Shown piece after piece: positions 1-7,631 of a stretch of 10,724 nucleotides of DNA (its first letter is position 1; each line of letters starts with the position of its first letter). The DNA is taken from assembly GCA_946887155.1 (NCBI GenBank), contig CAMPKM010000065.1, positions 1 to 10,724 on the forward strand, given 5' to 3'. Source of the DNA: an uncultured Gemmatimonadota bacterium (lineage in GTDB: Bacteria > Gemmatimonadota > Gemmatimonadetes > Gemmatimonadales > Gemmatimonadaceae). Under the pieces are notes generated by a model. It was not told the DNA's origin. It did no database searches and worked only from the letters and a program-made list of their open reading frames with translations. The position numbers and the translations under genes are program-made.

Positions 1-229
1 CTTCCCCCGTTACCGCGAGGGAGGTCTCCTGCGTCAATTGGGGGAACGTTTCCCAGACCTCGGGCGGCACCTGCGACTTCACCAGCACGGCCTGCAGCAG
101 GCCAGACCCGTCCCTGAGGACGATGAACGCGATCTTCCCTGAAGACCGCAGGTGCGATACCCACCCCCGCACGGTGACCGTCGAGCCAACGTGCTGGGAT
201 AGATTCGAGATCGAGGAAGAGAGCGGCAC
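1..229 (-). CDS. asnS: Asparaginyl-tRNA synthetase, N-terminal part (cut by window edge)
   Basis: This is the first 76 codons of a class II aminoacyl-tRNA synthetase that charges tRNA-Asn with asparagine in the cytoplasm. The rest lies beyond the left edge. The visible part is the N-terminal OB-fold anticodon-binding domain. The stretches VTVRGWVSHLRSSGKIAF and IVLRDGSGLLQAVLVKSQ, followed by EVWETFPQLTQETSLAVTGE, follow the pattern of bacterial AsnRS, and the short strand spacing argues against AspRS. The start is GTG at 229. No ATG, GTG or TTG is found in frame in the sequence just upstream, and translation from GTG begins right at the OB fold. There is no convincing Shine-Dalgarno sequence; the leader is instead pyrimidine-rich (241-263 read on this strand). 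The gene diverges from the histidine kinase. The alternative is another OB-fold class II synthetase (AspS or LysS), which I consider less likely. Confidence 0.85.
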   Translation of the reverse strand, partial: MPLSSSISNLSQHVGSTVTVRGWVSHLRSSGKIAFIVLRDGSGLLQAVLVKSQVPPEVWETFPQLTQETSLAVTGE

Positions 230-294
230 TCGCGCGGGCGGTAAAAGGGAGAGGGAAAGGTAGACACTGAAATAAGGAATGGGGATTCGCCCGA

Positions 295-300
295 ATTATC
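295..300 (-). promoter_or_regulatory. Possible -10 box for asnS
   Basis: Read on the minus strand this is GATAAT, five of six matches to the sigma-70 -10 consensus. It would place a transcription start about 58 nt before the GTG start. No good -35 hexamer lies 16-18 bp further upstream, so the call is weak. Confidence 0.2.
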
Positions 301-317
301 CGATATCAGTAGCGATA

Positions 318-352
318 CCCAGTCCCACTAACCAATAACCACTACCAGTCAC
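318..352. repeat. Degenerate 7-bp tandem array upstream of the histidine kinase
   Basis: Five consecutive heptamers can be laid end to end from 318. The three central units (325-345) match CCACTAA with one or two differences each. The outer units (318-324 and 346-352) share CAGTC. The block ends 9 bp before the TTG start of the kinase gene, in the position where a ribosome binding site would normally lie. No function is known to me; the periodicity itself is visible directly. Confidence 0.55.
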
Positions 353-361
353 ACAACCCCG

Positions 362-1852
362 TTGACCCTCCAGACCCGCTTAAACCTCGGCATCCTCGCG
401 ATCGCGATCGTCCTCGTCGCGCCGCTGGTGCTGTCATTGCGTGCCCTGCAGCAGGTGCAGGTGGATTCCGGCACGCTGAGGGACCATGAGTACGCCGCTA
501 CCCTGCTCCTGGGGCGCATGCGCGTTGCGCACGACGAGATCGAACTGAACACGTCGTACATCCCTGTTTTCAATAACGACAGCACCCAGACCGCGTACCT
601 CGAACAACTCACGGCGCTGTCTCGGCAGACCGACACGCTCGCCGAACTGACCGAATCGGCCATGGTTGGCCAGGTCCGGTCCGCACTCGCCAGGGTGTTC
701 GAGCAGGCGCCCAGCGCGTTTGCGCTGGCGCGCGCGAACCGCGTCGCCCGGCGCGACTCGGTCATCAACACCCTCATCACGCCCGCGCTCAACAACGTTG
801 GCCGTATCCTGGACAACACCGGTGGCGGTCTCGAACAGCGCACGGCCGAACGAGTCGACGAATTCGGCGCCCGCACGAGTGAAGCCGGCGTCCTGGCGCT
901 GAGTGCGCTTGGCATCGCCATTCTCATTGCGTTCGGTGTGGCATTGTGGTTGACGCGGTCGATCAGCAGTCCCCTGCGCGAGCTCGACGCCGGTATGCGG
1001 GCGGTCGCTGAGGGACACTTCAAGCGGCCACTCGCCATCAGCGGTGATCGCAGCGACGAGTTCGGGCGTCTGGCCGAGAGCTTTCGCTCGATGGCGGCGC
1101 AGCTCGAGGAGCTGGACCGGTTGAAGGCGGAGTTCGTCTCCATTGCCACACACGAACTGAAAACGCCGGTCAACGTCATGCTGGGCTACCTGCAATTGTT
1201 GCAGGAAAACGTCTATGGCGAGCTGACCGACAAGCAGCGGGACATTGCGGGAACGCTGGTGTCGCAGACGCAGCAGCTGTCGCGCCTCATCCGTCAGTTG
1301 CTCGACGTGAGCCGGTTCGACGCCGGCGGCGGCAAGCTGGAAACGCGACCGGTCGTGCTGGCGGAATTCCTCGACGACCTGGAACGAGCCTTCCGCGTCC
1401 TGGCGCTGCAACGCGAAGTGCAGTTCGACGTGAAGAGCGACCGCGATATCCCGCATGAGGTGCTCTGGGACCCGACGCGAATCAACGAAGTACTCGGCAA
1501 CCTGCTGTCGAACGCGTTCAAGTTCACCAACAAGGGTGGTCGTGTGTCGCTCGCGGTCGGTCGCGAAGGCGATCAGGTGCGCATGGAAGTCGGCGACACC
1601 GGCGCGGGCATTCCGCGCGACCAGCTGCCGCACATCTTCGAGAAGTTCTACCAGGCCGATACGCAAGCGCCGCTGGCCCTCCGCGGCGCCGGCCTTGGCC
1701 TCGCCATCGCCAAGAGCATCGTCACCGCGCATAACGGCACCATCGACGTGGAAAGCCGGGTCGGCGTGGGCACGACGTTCACGATCCGGCTCCCCATTCG
1801 CGTGATCCGCAGGCCATCGACGAACATTCCGGTTCAGGGGTCCGTCGCCTGA
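362..1852 (+). CDS. Membrane-bound sensor histidine kinase (HAMP-HisKA-HATPase_c)
   Basis: This is a 496-residue two-component sensor kinase. It has a transmembrane helix at about residues 8-27, a mostly helical extracytoplasmic domain of about 145 residues, and a second membrane helix at about 176-197. A HAMP domain (about 198-250, with SSPLREL and DEFGRLAESF) follows, then HisKA with the phospho-acceptor His264 in HELKTP. The ATPase domain has an N box (RINEVLGNLLSNAFKF, Asn384), G1 GDTGAGI (411-417), F box FEKFY (426-430) and G2 GAGLGLAIA (442-450). All catalytic boxes are intact. The start is TTG at 362: an in-frame stop lies about 30 nt upstream, and a later start would lose the first membrane helix. 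No Shine-Dalgarno sequence precedes it, only the 7-bp array. No response regulator lies in the window, so its partner and signal are unknown. The extracytoplasmic domain resembles a four-helix-bundle sensor, but this is inference. Confidence 0.9.
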   Translation: MTLQTRLNLGILAIAIVLVAPLVLSLRALQQVQVDSGTLRDHEYAATLLLGRMRVAHDEIELNTSYIPVFNNDSTQTAYLEQLTALSRQTDTLAELTESAMVGQVRSALARVFEQAPSAFALARANRVARRDSVINTLITPALNNVGRILDNTGGGLEQRTAERVDEFGARTSEAGVLALSALGIAILIAFGVALWLTRSISSPLRELDAGMRAVAEGHFKRPLAISGDRSDEFGRLAESFRSMAAQLEELDRLKAEFVSIATHELKTPVNVMLGYLQLLQENVYGELTDKQRDIAGTLVSQTQQLSRLIRQLLDVSRFDAGGGKLETRPVVLAEFLDDLERAFRVLALQREVQFDVKSDRDIPHEVLWDPTRINEVLGNLLSNAFKFTNKGGRVSLAVGREGDQVRMEVGDTGAGIPRDQLPHIFEKFYQADTQAPLALRGAGLGLAIAKSIVTAHNGTIDVESRVGVGTTFTIRLPIRVIRRPSTNIPVQGSVA

Positions 1853-1892
1853 GGGTGTCGGAAGAGTGCGGTGCTTTCGCCGCTCCCTTCGC

Positions 1893-1900
1893 GAGGGTGG
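1893..1900 (+). promoter_or_regulatory. Ribosome binding site selecting the start at 1902
   Basis: GAGGGTGG lies just before ATG 1902. It favours this start over an in-frame GTG at 1866, which would add 12 charged residues in front of the signal peptide. Confidence 0.5.
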
Positions 1901-1901
1901 A

Positions 1902-2597
1902 ATGCGCGTCACTGCGGTCTTGCTTGCCTGCACCATCACGAGTGCCTGCCTGCCGGTCATGCCGCATCCGACTCGCGTCGACGCCGCCTTTCGCGTGGGT
2001 GTCGCCTCCGGCATTGCCATGGTCGTCGACTCCAACACGACCCGCGAGGACGTCAGGGCCGTCGGCGTTCCCTTTGCCGACCTGGATGTCGCGTTAGGTA
2101 TCCGCGATACCACGAGTGTGGACAAACCCGGGGTGCGTCTGGCGGGCAGCGCCGGAATGACCGGTATCGGCGGGTCGGCGTACCTGGAACTGCCGCGCCG
2201 GATGTTCGGGATTCTCGATGCCGGAGCGGGGATCGCCTATCATCGCGGCAGCTTCAACACCCTGCTGCCTTACGCGCAGTTCGGCGGTCCCATTTCCCGC
2301 GATGCCGACTGGTTCGTCCGGAATGCGGTAGCCTTCGTCCGGAACCCGACCGACCACGAGTCGGCCACGCTCTGGATGCCGTCCGCCGGAATGTTCAGGA
2401 GAAACGGATCCCGCATGAGTTCCGTATACCTCGCGGCCGTCATCGGTGGGCAACCGCGAATACGACGGTACTGCGTGATCTACCGCTGCATCCCCTACTC
2501 GAACCGCGACGTCCACACGTTCCTGATCGTGGGGGGTTCGGTGTCATTCGCGATCGCGACCCCGCGCTACGGAGAACCACCGCCGAGTCGCCGGTGA
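1902..2597 (+). CDS. Exported, probable lipoprotein or small outer-membrane protein, function unknown
   Basis: I do not recognise a named family for this 231-residue protein. The N-terminus (MRVTAVLLACTITSAC) has a basic start, a hydrophobic core and a Cys at residue 16 after TSA. This is an imperfect lipobox because the -3 position is Thr, so it is either a lipoprotein or an ordinary Sec substrate. The body is rich in Gly and in alternating polar and hydrophobic stretches with aromatic residues, for example around GSAYLELP, GAGIAYHRGSF and TFLIVGGSVSFAIATP. That style is typical of small beta-barrel or outer-membrane proteins, but this is inference. It starts 49 bp after the kinase gene on the same strand, so co-transcription is likely. 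The gene converges with recG, 37 bp away. No clear terminator is seen after it. Confidence 0.6.
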   Translation: MRVTAVLLACTITSACLPVMPHPTRVDAAFRVGVASGIAMVVDSNTTREDVRAVGVPFADLDVALGIRDTTSVDKPGVRLAGSAGMTGIGGSAYLELPRRMFGILDAGAGIAYHRGSFNTLLPYAQFGGPISRDADWFVRNAVAFVRNPTDHESATLWMPSAGMFRRNGSRMSSVYLAAVIGGQPRIRRYCVIYRCIPYSNRDVHTFLIVGGSVSFAIATPRYGEPPPSRR

Positions 2598-2634
2598 TGC
2601 CTCCTCGCCTGACTCCGCCGTCTCACGTCCTCCC

Positions 2635-4719
2635 TCACCCAACCCGAAACAACGCCATCGCCCTCGAGTAACGCTGGCCGAGCACCTTCCGCAGCGCCTT
2701 GTGCTCCGGCGCCTGCAGTTCCGGATCCTTCTCCATGACGGCGTCCGCTGCCTCACGCGCCAGCACGTTGAGCTGCTCGTCGCGGATCGGATCCGCCACG
2801 CGAAACATCGGCAGCCCACTCTGCCGCTCGCCGAAGAGATCACCCATGCCGCGCAACTGCAGGTCGGCGCGCGCGATTTCGAACCCGTCGTCGGTGTCGA
2901 CCATGACCTGGAGCCGCGCCGCCGAGTCGGGCCCACCGCGACCCACCATGATGCAATACGACTCCTCGGCGCCGCGACCGACGCGTCCCCGCAATTGATG
3001 CAATTGCGACAGCCCGAATCGCTCCGGATGTTCGACAATCATCACCGTCGCGTTCGGGACGTCGATTCCCACTTCGATGACGGTCGTCGCGACCAGCACG
3101 TCGATCTCTCCGTCGCGGAACTTTCGCATGATCTCGTCGCGTTCGGCCGCGCCGATGCGGCCATGCAGCAACGCCAGGCGCCGTTCCTTCAGGACGCCTG
3201 ACGAGAGCTCCTCGTACATGGTCGTCGCTGCCTTCAGCGCGAGTTTCTCCGAGTCCTCGATGATCGGGTAGACGATGTAGCCCTGGCGCCCCTTGCCGAT
3301 CTCGCGATCGAGGAACGCCATCACCTTGTCATGCGCCGAGGCGTTTCGCAGCAGCGTGGTCACCGGACGGCGACCCGGTGGCCGTTCATCGAGGACGCTC
3401 ACGTCGAGATCACCGTAGAGCGTGAGCGCCAGCGATCGCGGAATCGGTGTCGCGCTCATCAGCAGCGTGTCCGGCTGCTCGCCCTTTTCGCTGAGCGCCG
3501 CCCGGTGTTCGACCCCGAAGCGATGCTGCTCGTCGACGATCGACAAGCCAAGCCGGCCGAACTGCGTTTCCTTCTGGATCATGGCGTGCGTGCCGACGGC
3601 CAGCAGCGGTTCAGTCGACGCCAGCCTCGCGTCGACCGCCCGTCGCTCGGCCGCGCCAAGACTGCCGGTCAGCAGGACCGGTTCGATGCCTAACGGTGAG
3701 AGCAGGTGCGACAGGGTCCGCGCGTGCTGTTCGGCCAGCAGTTCCGTCGGCGCCATCAATGCGGCCTGGTAGCCGTTTTCCATCGCCAGCAACGACGCAA
3801 AGACCGCCACCACCGTCTTGCCACTGCCGACGTCGCCCTGCAGGAGCCGGTGCATCCGACGTCCCGAGCTCATGTCGGCAAAAATTTCCCGCACCGCGCG
3901 GGTCTGGGCACCCGTCAGGGTGTACGGCAGCGTCTCCTTCAATCGCGTCGTGAGCGTGCGTTTGTTCTCGAACATGATCCCGGCCCGTGGCGCCCGCGCC
4001 GCGGCGTTGGCGCGCCGATGCAGGACCTGCACGAAAAACAGCTCATCGAAGGCCAGCCGGCTGCGACCACGCTCCGCATCCGTCACCGACGCCGGCTGGT
4101 GCACCAGCATCAGCGCGTCCTGGATGCCTGGCAGTTCCGCCGGCTTCCGCAACTCGTCAGGCAGGTACTCGTCCACGAGCGGGACCAGCGCATCGAGATG
4201 TTGCTCGATGATCGAACGGATCTGTCGAACCGTCAGGCCTTCAGTGGCTGGATACACCGCGAGCACGCGGCCCGCGGCACTGCCCGGATCTTCGGCCCCG
4301 AGATTCACCCACTCGCGGGGTTGCAATTGCCGGCCGTGGAAAAAGCGGCACGGACCGTTCGCCAGCAGCACGTCGTTCTTCTGGATCGACTTGTCGAGAA
4401 ACGGTTGGCCGGGCCACGCCGCCTCGATCATGCCCGATTCGTCGCGCAACACCGCCTGGAATATCCGGAGTCCCTTGCGGGTTGGAAGGATTCCCTTGGA
4501 GATCACGCGTCCGATGACGGTCACCTCCTGGCCGACGTCGACCGAACCGATCGGCGTGATGGTACTGGCGTCGTCGTAACGGTGCGGAACGTGATAGAGG
4601 AGGTCACCCGCCGTCTGGATGCTTAGTCGCTTGAGCAGGTCAGCGCGGCGCTCACCGACGCCCTTCAGGAACTGCACGGGCATCTCGAGATAAAGCCGCG
4701 ACTTCGTGTTGGTCGCCAC
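2635..4719 (-). CDS. recG: ATP-dependent DNA helicase RecG
   Basis: This is a 694-residue, full-length RecG, the superfamily 2 translocase that regresses stalled replication forks and processes branched recombination intermediates. The N-terminal wedge/OB domain covers about residues 15-200, with a helix-hairpin-helix-like GVGERRADLLKRLSI near its start. The helicase core follows with Walker A GDVGSGKT (295-302), Walker B DEQH (396-399) in DEQHRFG, motif III SATPIPRSLA (422-431), ATTVIEVGIDVP (544-555), and motif VI QLRGRVGRG (575-583). The C-terminal part with DLQLRGMGDLFGERQSG (619-635) matches the RecG translocation region. The start is GTG at 4719, abutting the ftsY TAG stop with no gap, with a strong Shine-Dalgarno inside the last ftsY codons. 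The only TTA leucine codon lies in a CGTTAGGC word at 3688-3695. The assignment is secure. Confidence 0.97.
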   Translation of the reverse strand: MATNTKSRLYLEMPVQFLKGVGERRADLLKRLSIQTAGDLLYHVPHRYDDASTITPIGSVDVGQEVTVIGRVISKGILPTRKGLRIFQAVLRDESGMIEAAWPGQPFLDKSIQKNDVLLANGPCRFFHGRQLQPREWVNLGAEDPGSAAGRVLAVYPATEGLTVRQIRSIIEQHLDALVPLVDEYLPDELRKPAELPGIQDALMLVHQPASVTDAERGRSRLAFDELFFVQVLHRRANAAARAPRAGIMFENKRTLTTRLKETLPYTLTGAQTRAVREIFADMSSGRRMHRLLQGDVGSGKTVVAVFASLLAMENGYQAALMAPTELLAEQHARTLSHLLSPLGIEPVLLTGSLGAAERRAVDARLASTEPLLAVGTHAMIQKETQFGRLGLSIVDEQHRFGVEHRAALSEKGEQPDTLLMSATPIPRSLALTLYGDLDVSVLDERPPGRRPVTTLLRNASAHDKVMAFLDREIGKGRQGYIVYPIIEDSEKLALKAATTMYEELSSGVLKERRLALLHGRIGAAERDEIMRKFRDGEIDVLVATTVIEVGIDVPNATVMIVEHPERFGLSQLHQLRGRVGRGAEESYCIMVGRGGPDSAARLQVMVDTDDGFEIARADLQLRGMGDLFGERQSGLPMFRVADPIRDEQLNVLAREAADAVMEKDPELQAPEHKALRKVLGQRYSRAMALFRVG

Positions 4720-5649
4720 CTACCCCTCCAGCACCTCTCGCGCGAATACGTCGGCGTCGAACGGCTCGAGGTCGCCAACCTGTTCGCCGGTGCCGAGAAA
4801 CTTGACCGGCGCATTGATCGCTTCGTGCACCGCGACGACGATCCCGCCTTTCGCGGTGCCATCGACCTTGGTCACCACCAGGCCGGTAATGGGAACGGCA
4901 GCGGCAAAGGTCCTGGCCTGCGCCACCGCGTTCTGCCCGATCGTGCCATCGAGCACGAGCAGCGTTTCGTGCGGAGCGTCGGGACGGCGCTTGCCGATGA
5001 CGCGGACGACTTTCTTCAGCTCGTCCATGAGGCTGTCGCTCGTGTGCAGCCGGCCCGCGGTATCAACGATCACCACATCGGCACCGCGGTTGGTCGCGGC
5101 ATCGATCGCGTCGAACGCAACGGCCGCCGGATCTCCACCGGCCTGCCCGCCGATGAAGTCCGCGCCGGACCGCGTCGCCCAGATCTTCAACTGGTCGATG
5201 GCCCCGGCGCGGAATGTGTCGGCCGCCGCCAGCATCACGCGCTTGCCCTCACCTCGCAGTCTCGCCGCGAGCTTGCCGATGAACGTCGTCTTCCCCGCAC
5301 CGTTGACCCCGATGACGACGATGACCGCCGGCTTTTCGGTGTCGAGCTGCAACGCCGTATCCGACGCGCCACTGCGTAGCGAGCCCGCGATGCTGGCCCT
5401 CAGGGCCGCCAGGAATTCGTCCTCGGACTTGATCTCCCCCCGCGTCGCGAGCCGCTTCACGTCGTCGACGAGGCGCAGCGTGACCGGCACGCCAAAGTCC
5501 GCCTCGAGCAACAACTCCTCGAGGTCGTCGATCGAACCCGCCTTGACCCCGCCTCGCGCAATGACGTTGACGTCAGCGAGGGCGATGTCCTTGATGCGCT
5601 GCCACAACGAACGCTTCGGCGCGTCACCAGTTTTACGAAGAAGGGGCAT
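4720..5649 (-). CDS. ftsY: Signal recognition particle receptor FtsY
   Basis: This is a 309-residue SRP-receptor GTPase that docks ribosome-SRP complexes at the membrane for co-translational insertion. The N domain covers about residues 10-100 (with LEELLLEADFGV at 43-54). The G domain has P-loop GVNGAGKTT (114-122), G2 DTFRAGA (144-150), the SRP-family insertion box, G3 DTAGR (196-200), G4 TKVDGTAKGG (260-269) and closing GTGE (286-289). The LDGTIGQNA segment separates FtsY-type from Ffh-type sequences, and there is no C-terminal M domain. The long acidic A domain of the E. coli protein is absent, as in many phyla; a short basic N-terminus (MPLLRKTGDAPKRSLWQRIK) probably provides membrane contact. 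The ATG start has no evident Shine-Dalgarno; an 8-bp repeat array lies just upstream. The gene precedes recG directly. Confidence 0.96.
   Translation of the reverse strand: MPLLRKTGDAPKRSLWQRIKDIALADVNVIARGGVKAGSIDDLEELLLEADFGVPVTLRLVDDVKRLATRGEIKSEDEFLAALRASIAGSLRSGASDTALQLDTEKPAVIVVIGVNGAGKTTFIGKLAARLRGEGKRVMLAAADTFRAGAIDQLKIWATRSGADFIGGQAGGDPAAVAFDAIDAATNRGADVVIVDTAGRLHTSDSLMDELKKVVRVIGKRRPDAPHETLLVLDGTIGQNAVAQARTFAAAVPITGLVVTKVDGTAKGGIVVAVHEAINAPVKFLGTGEQVGDLEPFDADVFAREVLEG
4723..4729 (-). promoter_or_regulatory. recG ribosome binding site inside the end of ftsY
   Basis: Read on the minus strand this is GGAGGGG, spanning the last sense codons of ftsY and followed by TAG and then the GTG start of recG. 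It is the strongest Shine-Dalgarno in the window. It supports the GTG start and translational coupling of the two genes. Confidence 0.7.
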
Positions 5650-5657
5650 GCCAGGGT

Positions 5658-5721
5658 CAGTTGAACAGTTTACGAGTTCGCGAGTTTACGAGTTTACCGT
5701 TCAACCATTCGACTCTCCAAC
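5658..5721. repeat. Degenerate 8-bp tandem array with inverted flanks, upstream of ftsY
   Basis: Eight octamers can be laid end to end between 5658 and 5721. Two adjacent copies are exactly GAGTTTAC (5682-5689 and 5690-5697), preceded by CAGTTTAC (5666-5673) and GAGTTCGC (5674-5681); outer units keep only the spacing and a final AC. The core is bounded by GTTGAAC (5660-5666) and its inverse complement GTTCAAC (5699-5705). It fills almost the whole 72-bp gap between the VWA-like gene and ftsY. Confidence 0.65.
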
Positions 5722-7524
5722 TCATCTCAGTCCCAATCGTTTCCTCAACATCCACTCGCCGCATAACGACAGAATCACGATGGCGAAGATCCAGCCGATT
5801 CCGCGCAGTCGTGGCGCATCCGTCAGCGCTTCTCCCGTCCCGATCTCGCCTTCCACTACCGACGGCCGCTTCGGCAGGACCTCGGCCGACTGATTGACGA
5901 CGAGAACGGACGTGCCGCCGTTCGCTGAAATGTCATAGATCCCCGCGTTCACCGGGGGCGTTTCCGTGAAGAGCTGGCCGGAAGCAAACCGGACGACCAC
6001 CGAGTCCGTGTCTGTCCCGCCGCGCCTGGCGAGCGCCACCGTGGTCACCGTGTCGTTAGGCGATCCCCGGCGCCAGCGCACCGGCTGACCCTCGCGGATG
6101 GCGCCATCGGCCGGGCTCGCCGACCGGCGATCGGCGCGTTCCGCGGCCAGCCAGTCGATTACGCTGCCCCAGAACGCCGAGTGTGCCGCGGCCGGCGCCC
6201 CGCCGCGAAAACGCCAGCGCCAGAATCCGCTCGCGGGCACGACCACGGTGCGCTTCGGCCGTTCCCAACCCACCGCGGCAACGCGTCGTTCGAGGCGACG
6301 CGCGCGCCGGGTTTCCAGGATTTCGAATCCTGATCCTTCCGGGACGGATATGGTTCCCACCTCCAACGGTGGCAGGCTGTCCCACGGCGAGCCGCTCAGC
6401 GCGGTCGCCATCGGCGACGATGGAGCACCCGTCGCATACCACTCCTCTCCGGGCGTCTCCGGCGGCGGCACGAGCAGGACGGATCCCCTGGCAAAGCTGC
6501 GCGGTTCACCGAAGATCGCGGTGTCGCCATGCAGCACGAGCAGTGGCGCCTCACGAGCGGCACGCCGCACTTCCTCCTCGTCGACCATCTCCAGCGAGCC
6601 GCCTTCCCGCCAGCGACCGGTCGCGACCCGGTAGAACCCTCGCGTCGGGAGCAGCACCGTGCCGCGCAGCACGGACGCGAGGTCGCGGACGTCGTAGTCC
6701 GGGGCGGTGGAAACGATGACCGCGCCCGCGCCCGGCATCACGTCGACCGCGACCGCCAGCGAATCGTTGGCTGGAGTCCGGTCGCCGCGCGCGTCGATCG
6801 CGGCCGCGATGATCAGCGATCCGGTGACGTTAGGCACGGGCACCCTGGCGCGCACGACCCGCTCGCCGTGCGGCCCGACGGAGTCGACGTTCAGCGTCGA
6901 CACCACGCGGTCTCCCATCGTGAGCGTGAGCCGGCCCGGCGGACCGCCGCTCCCCGATGCGGTGAGCGCCACGTCGACGTCGAGCGTATCTCCGCCAACG
7001 GTCGCGCGTGGAACCCGGATTTCCGTAATGGCGACGTCGGCGCCATCTCCGGCGCGCACCACGACGATCGCCGATCCCCCCACGAGCGGGGCGAGCGCCT
7101 CCGGGTCCTCCAGCTCGCCATCGGTGTAAATCCGGAGCGGCCGCCCCTCGGCCATCGCGCGGTCGACCGCCGGCTTCACTCGTGAGGCATCGTCCGACGC
7201 CGACACGCTGCCGGAATCAGACCTGGTGGAATCCCCGAAGAGCAGCAGCCCGTCGTCGGCATCACTCCGCGCGCGCCGCAGCGCCGTGGCGAACCGGCTG
7301 GAGTCCCCGTCGCGCAGCCAGCTCGACGACACGTCCAGCGCCACCAATGCCGGCGCCGGCCTCGCCGCCCCCAGTGCGGCATTGAGGATGAGCGCCACGA
7401 GCCCGGTAACCGCGACCAGACGCAAAGCGGCCGAGAGGAACGTGAGTCCTCCTCCCGGCTTCAGTCCATAGACAAGCACGACCGCGGCCGCACCGGCGGC
7501 CACTGCGGCGATCCAGATGAGCAT
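5722..7524 (-). CDS. Membrane protein with von Willebrand factor A-like domain, function unknown
   Basis: This is a 600-residue protein related in layout to BatA/BatB-type and glutamine-amidotransferase-like membrane proteins; I cannot name its exact family. Two membrane helices lie at about residues 2-20 and 28-51. They are followed by a VWA-like stretch starting ALDVSSS, where Asp64, Ser66 and Ser68 fit the DxSxS metal-site motif and TDGE (134-137) fits the later Asp. A beta-rich middle (about 165-265) resembles CARDB/Ig-type repeats. A region around residues 265-460, ending in SGFWRWRFRGG, recalls the inactive amidotransferase-like fold. A last membrane helix lies at about 576-590 with a basic tail (RKRLGLR). 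Both ends are thus membrane-anchored with a large extracytoplasmic body. The ATG start has only a weak AGG upstream. It precedes ftsY by 72 bp on the same strand. Two CCT-AAC codon pairs lie in CGTTAGGC words. Confidence 0.7.
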   Translation of the reverse strand: MLIWIAAVAAGAAAVVLVYGLKPGGGLTFLSAALRLVAVTGLVALILNAALGAARPAPALVALDVSSSWLRDGDSSRFATALRRARSDADDGLLLFGDSTRSDSGSVSASDDASRVKPAVDRAMAEGRPLRIYTDGELEDPEALAPLVGGSAIVVVRAGDGADVAITEIRVPRATVGGDTLDVDVALTASGSGGPPGRLTLTMGDRVVSTLNVDSVGPHGERVVRARVPVPNVTGSLIIAAAIDARGDRTPANDSLAVAVDVMPGAGAVIVSTAPDYDVRDLASVLRGTVLLPTRGFYRVATGRWREGGSLEMVDEEEVRRAAREAPLLVLHGDTAIFGEPRSFARGSVLLVPPPETPGEEWYATGAPSSPMATALSGSPWDSLPPLEVGTISVPEGSGFEILETRRARRLERRVAAVGWERPKRTVVVPASGFWRWRFRGGAPAAAHSAFWGSVIDWLAAERADRRSASPADGAIREGQPVRWRRGSPNDTVTTVALARRGGTDTDSVVVRFASGQLFTETPPVNAGIYDISANGGTSVLVVNQSAEVLPKRPSVVEGEIGTGEALTDAPRLRGIGWIFAIVILSLCGEWMLRKRLGLR

Positions 7525-7631
7525 GCAAGAAAACTACCTGACGAGCACACGCTTGCGACTGGGGACACGTCAGATCCGCAATTGGAATGTCACGCGCTGA
7601 CGAGGAGCCGCGTGGGACCTCCATGCTTTTC

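Noticed and set aside
1866..1901. Longer form of the exported protein from GTG 1866
   Set aside because: It would put 12 mostly charged residues before the signal peptide; ATG 1902 has a better ribosome site.
434..2125. Open frame of about 560 codons on the minus strand opposite the histidine kinase
   Set aside because: The plus strand encodes a complete kinase with all catalytic boxes. The opposite frame is an artefact of high GC at third positions, with a charge-rich translation and no motif.
2578..2634. Terminator between the convergent exported-protein and recG genes
   Set aside because: Only a 5-bp CACCG/CGGTG stem overlapping the stop codon is visible, and no T-run follows on either strand.
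4706..5893. Open frame of about 395 codons on the plus strand across recG, ftsY and the VWA-like gene
   Set aside because: Ser/Arg/Thr-rich composition with no motif. It spans three well-supported minus-strand genes and the 8-bp array.
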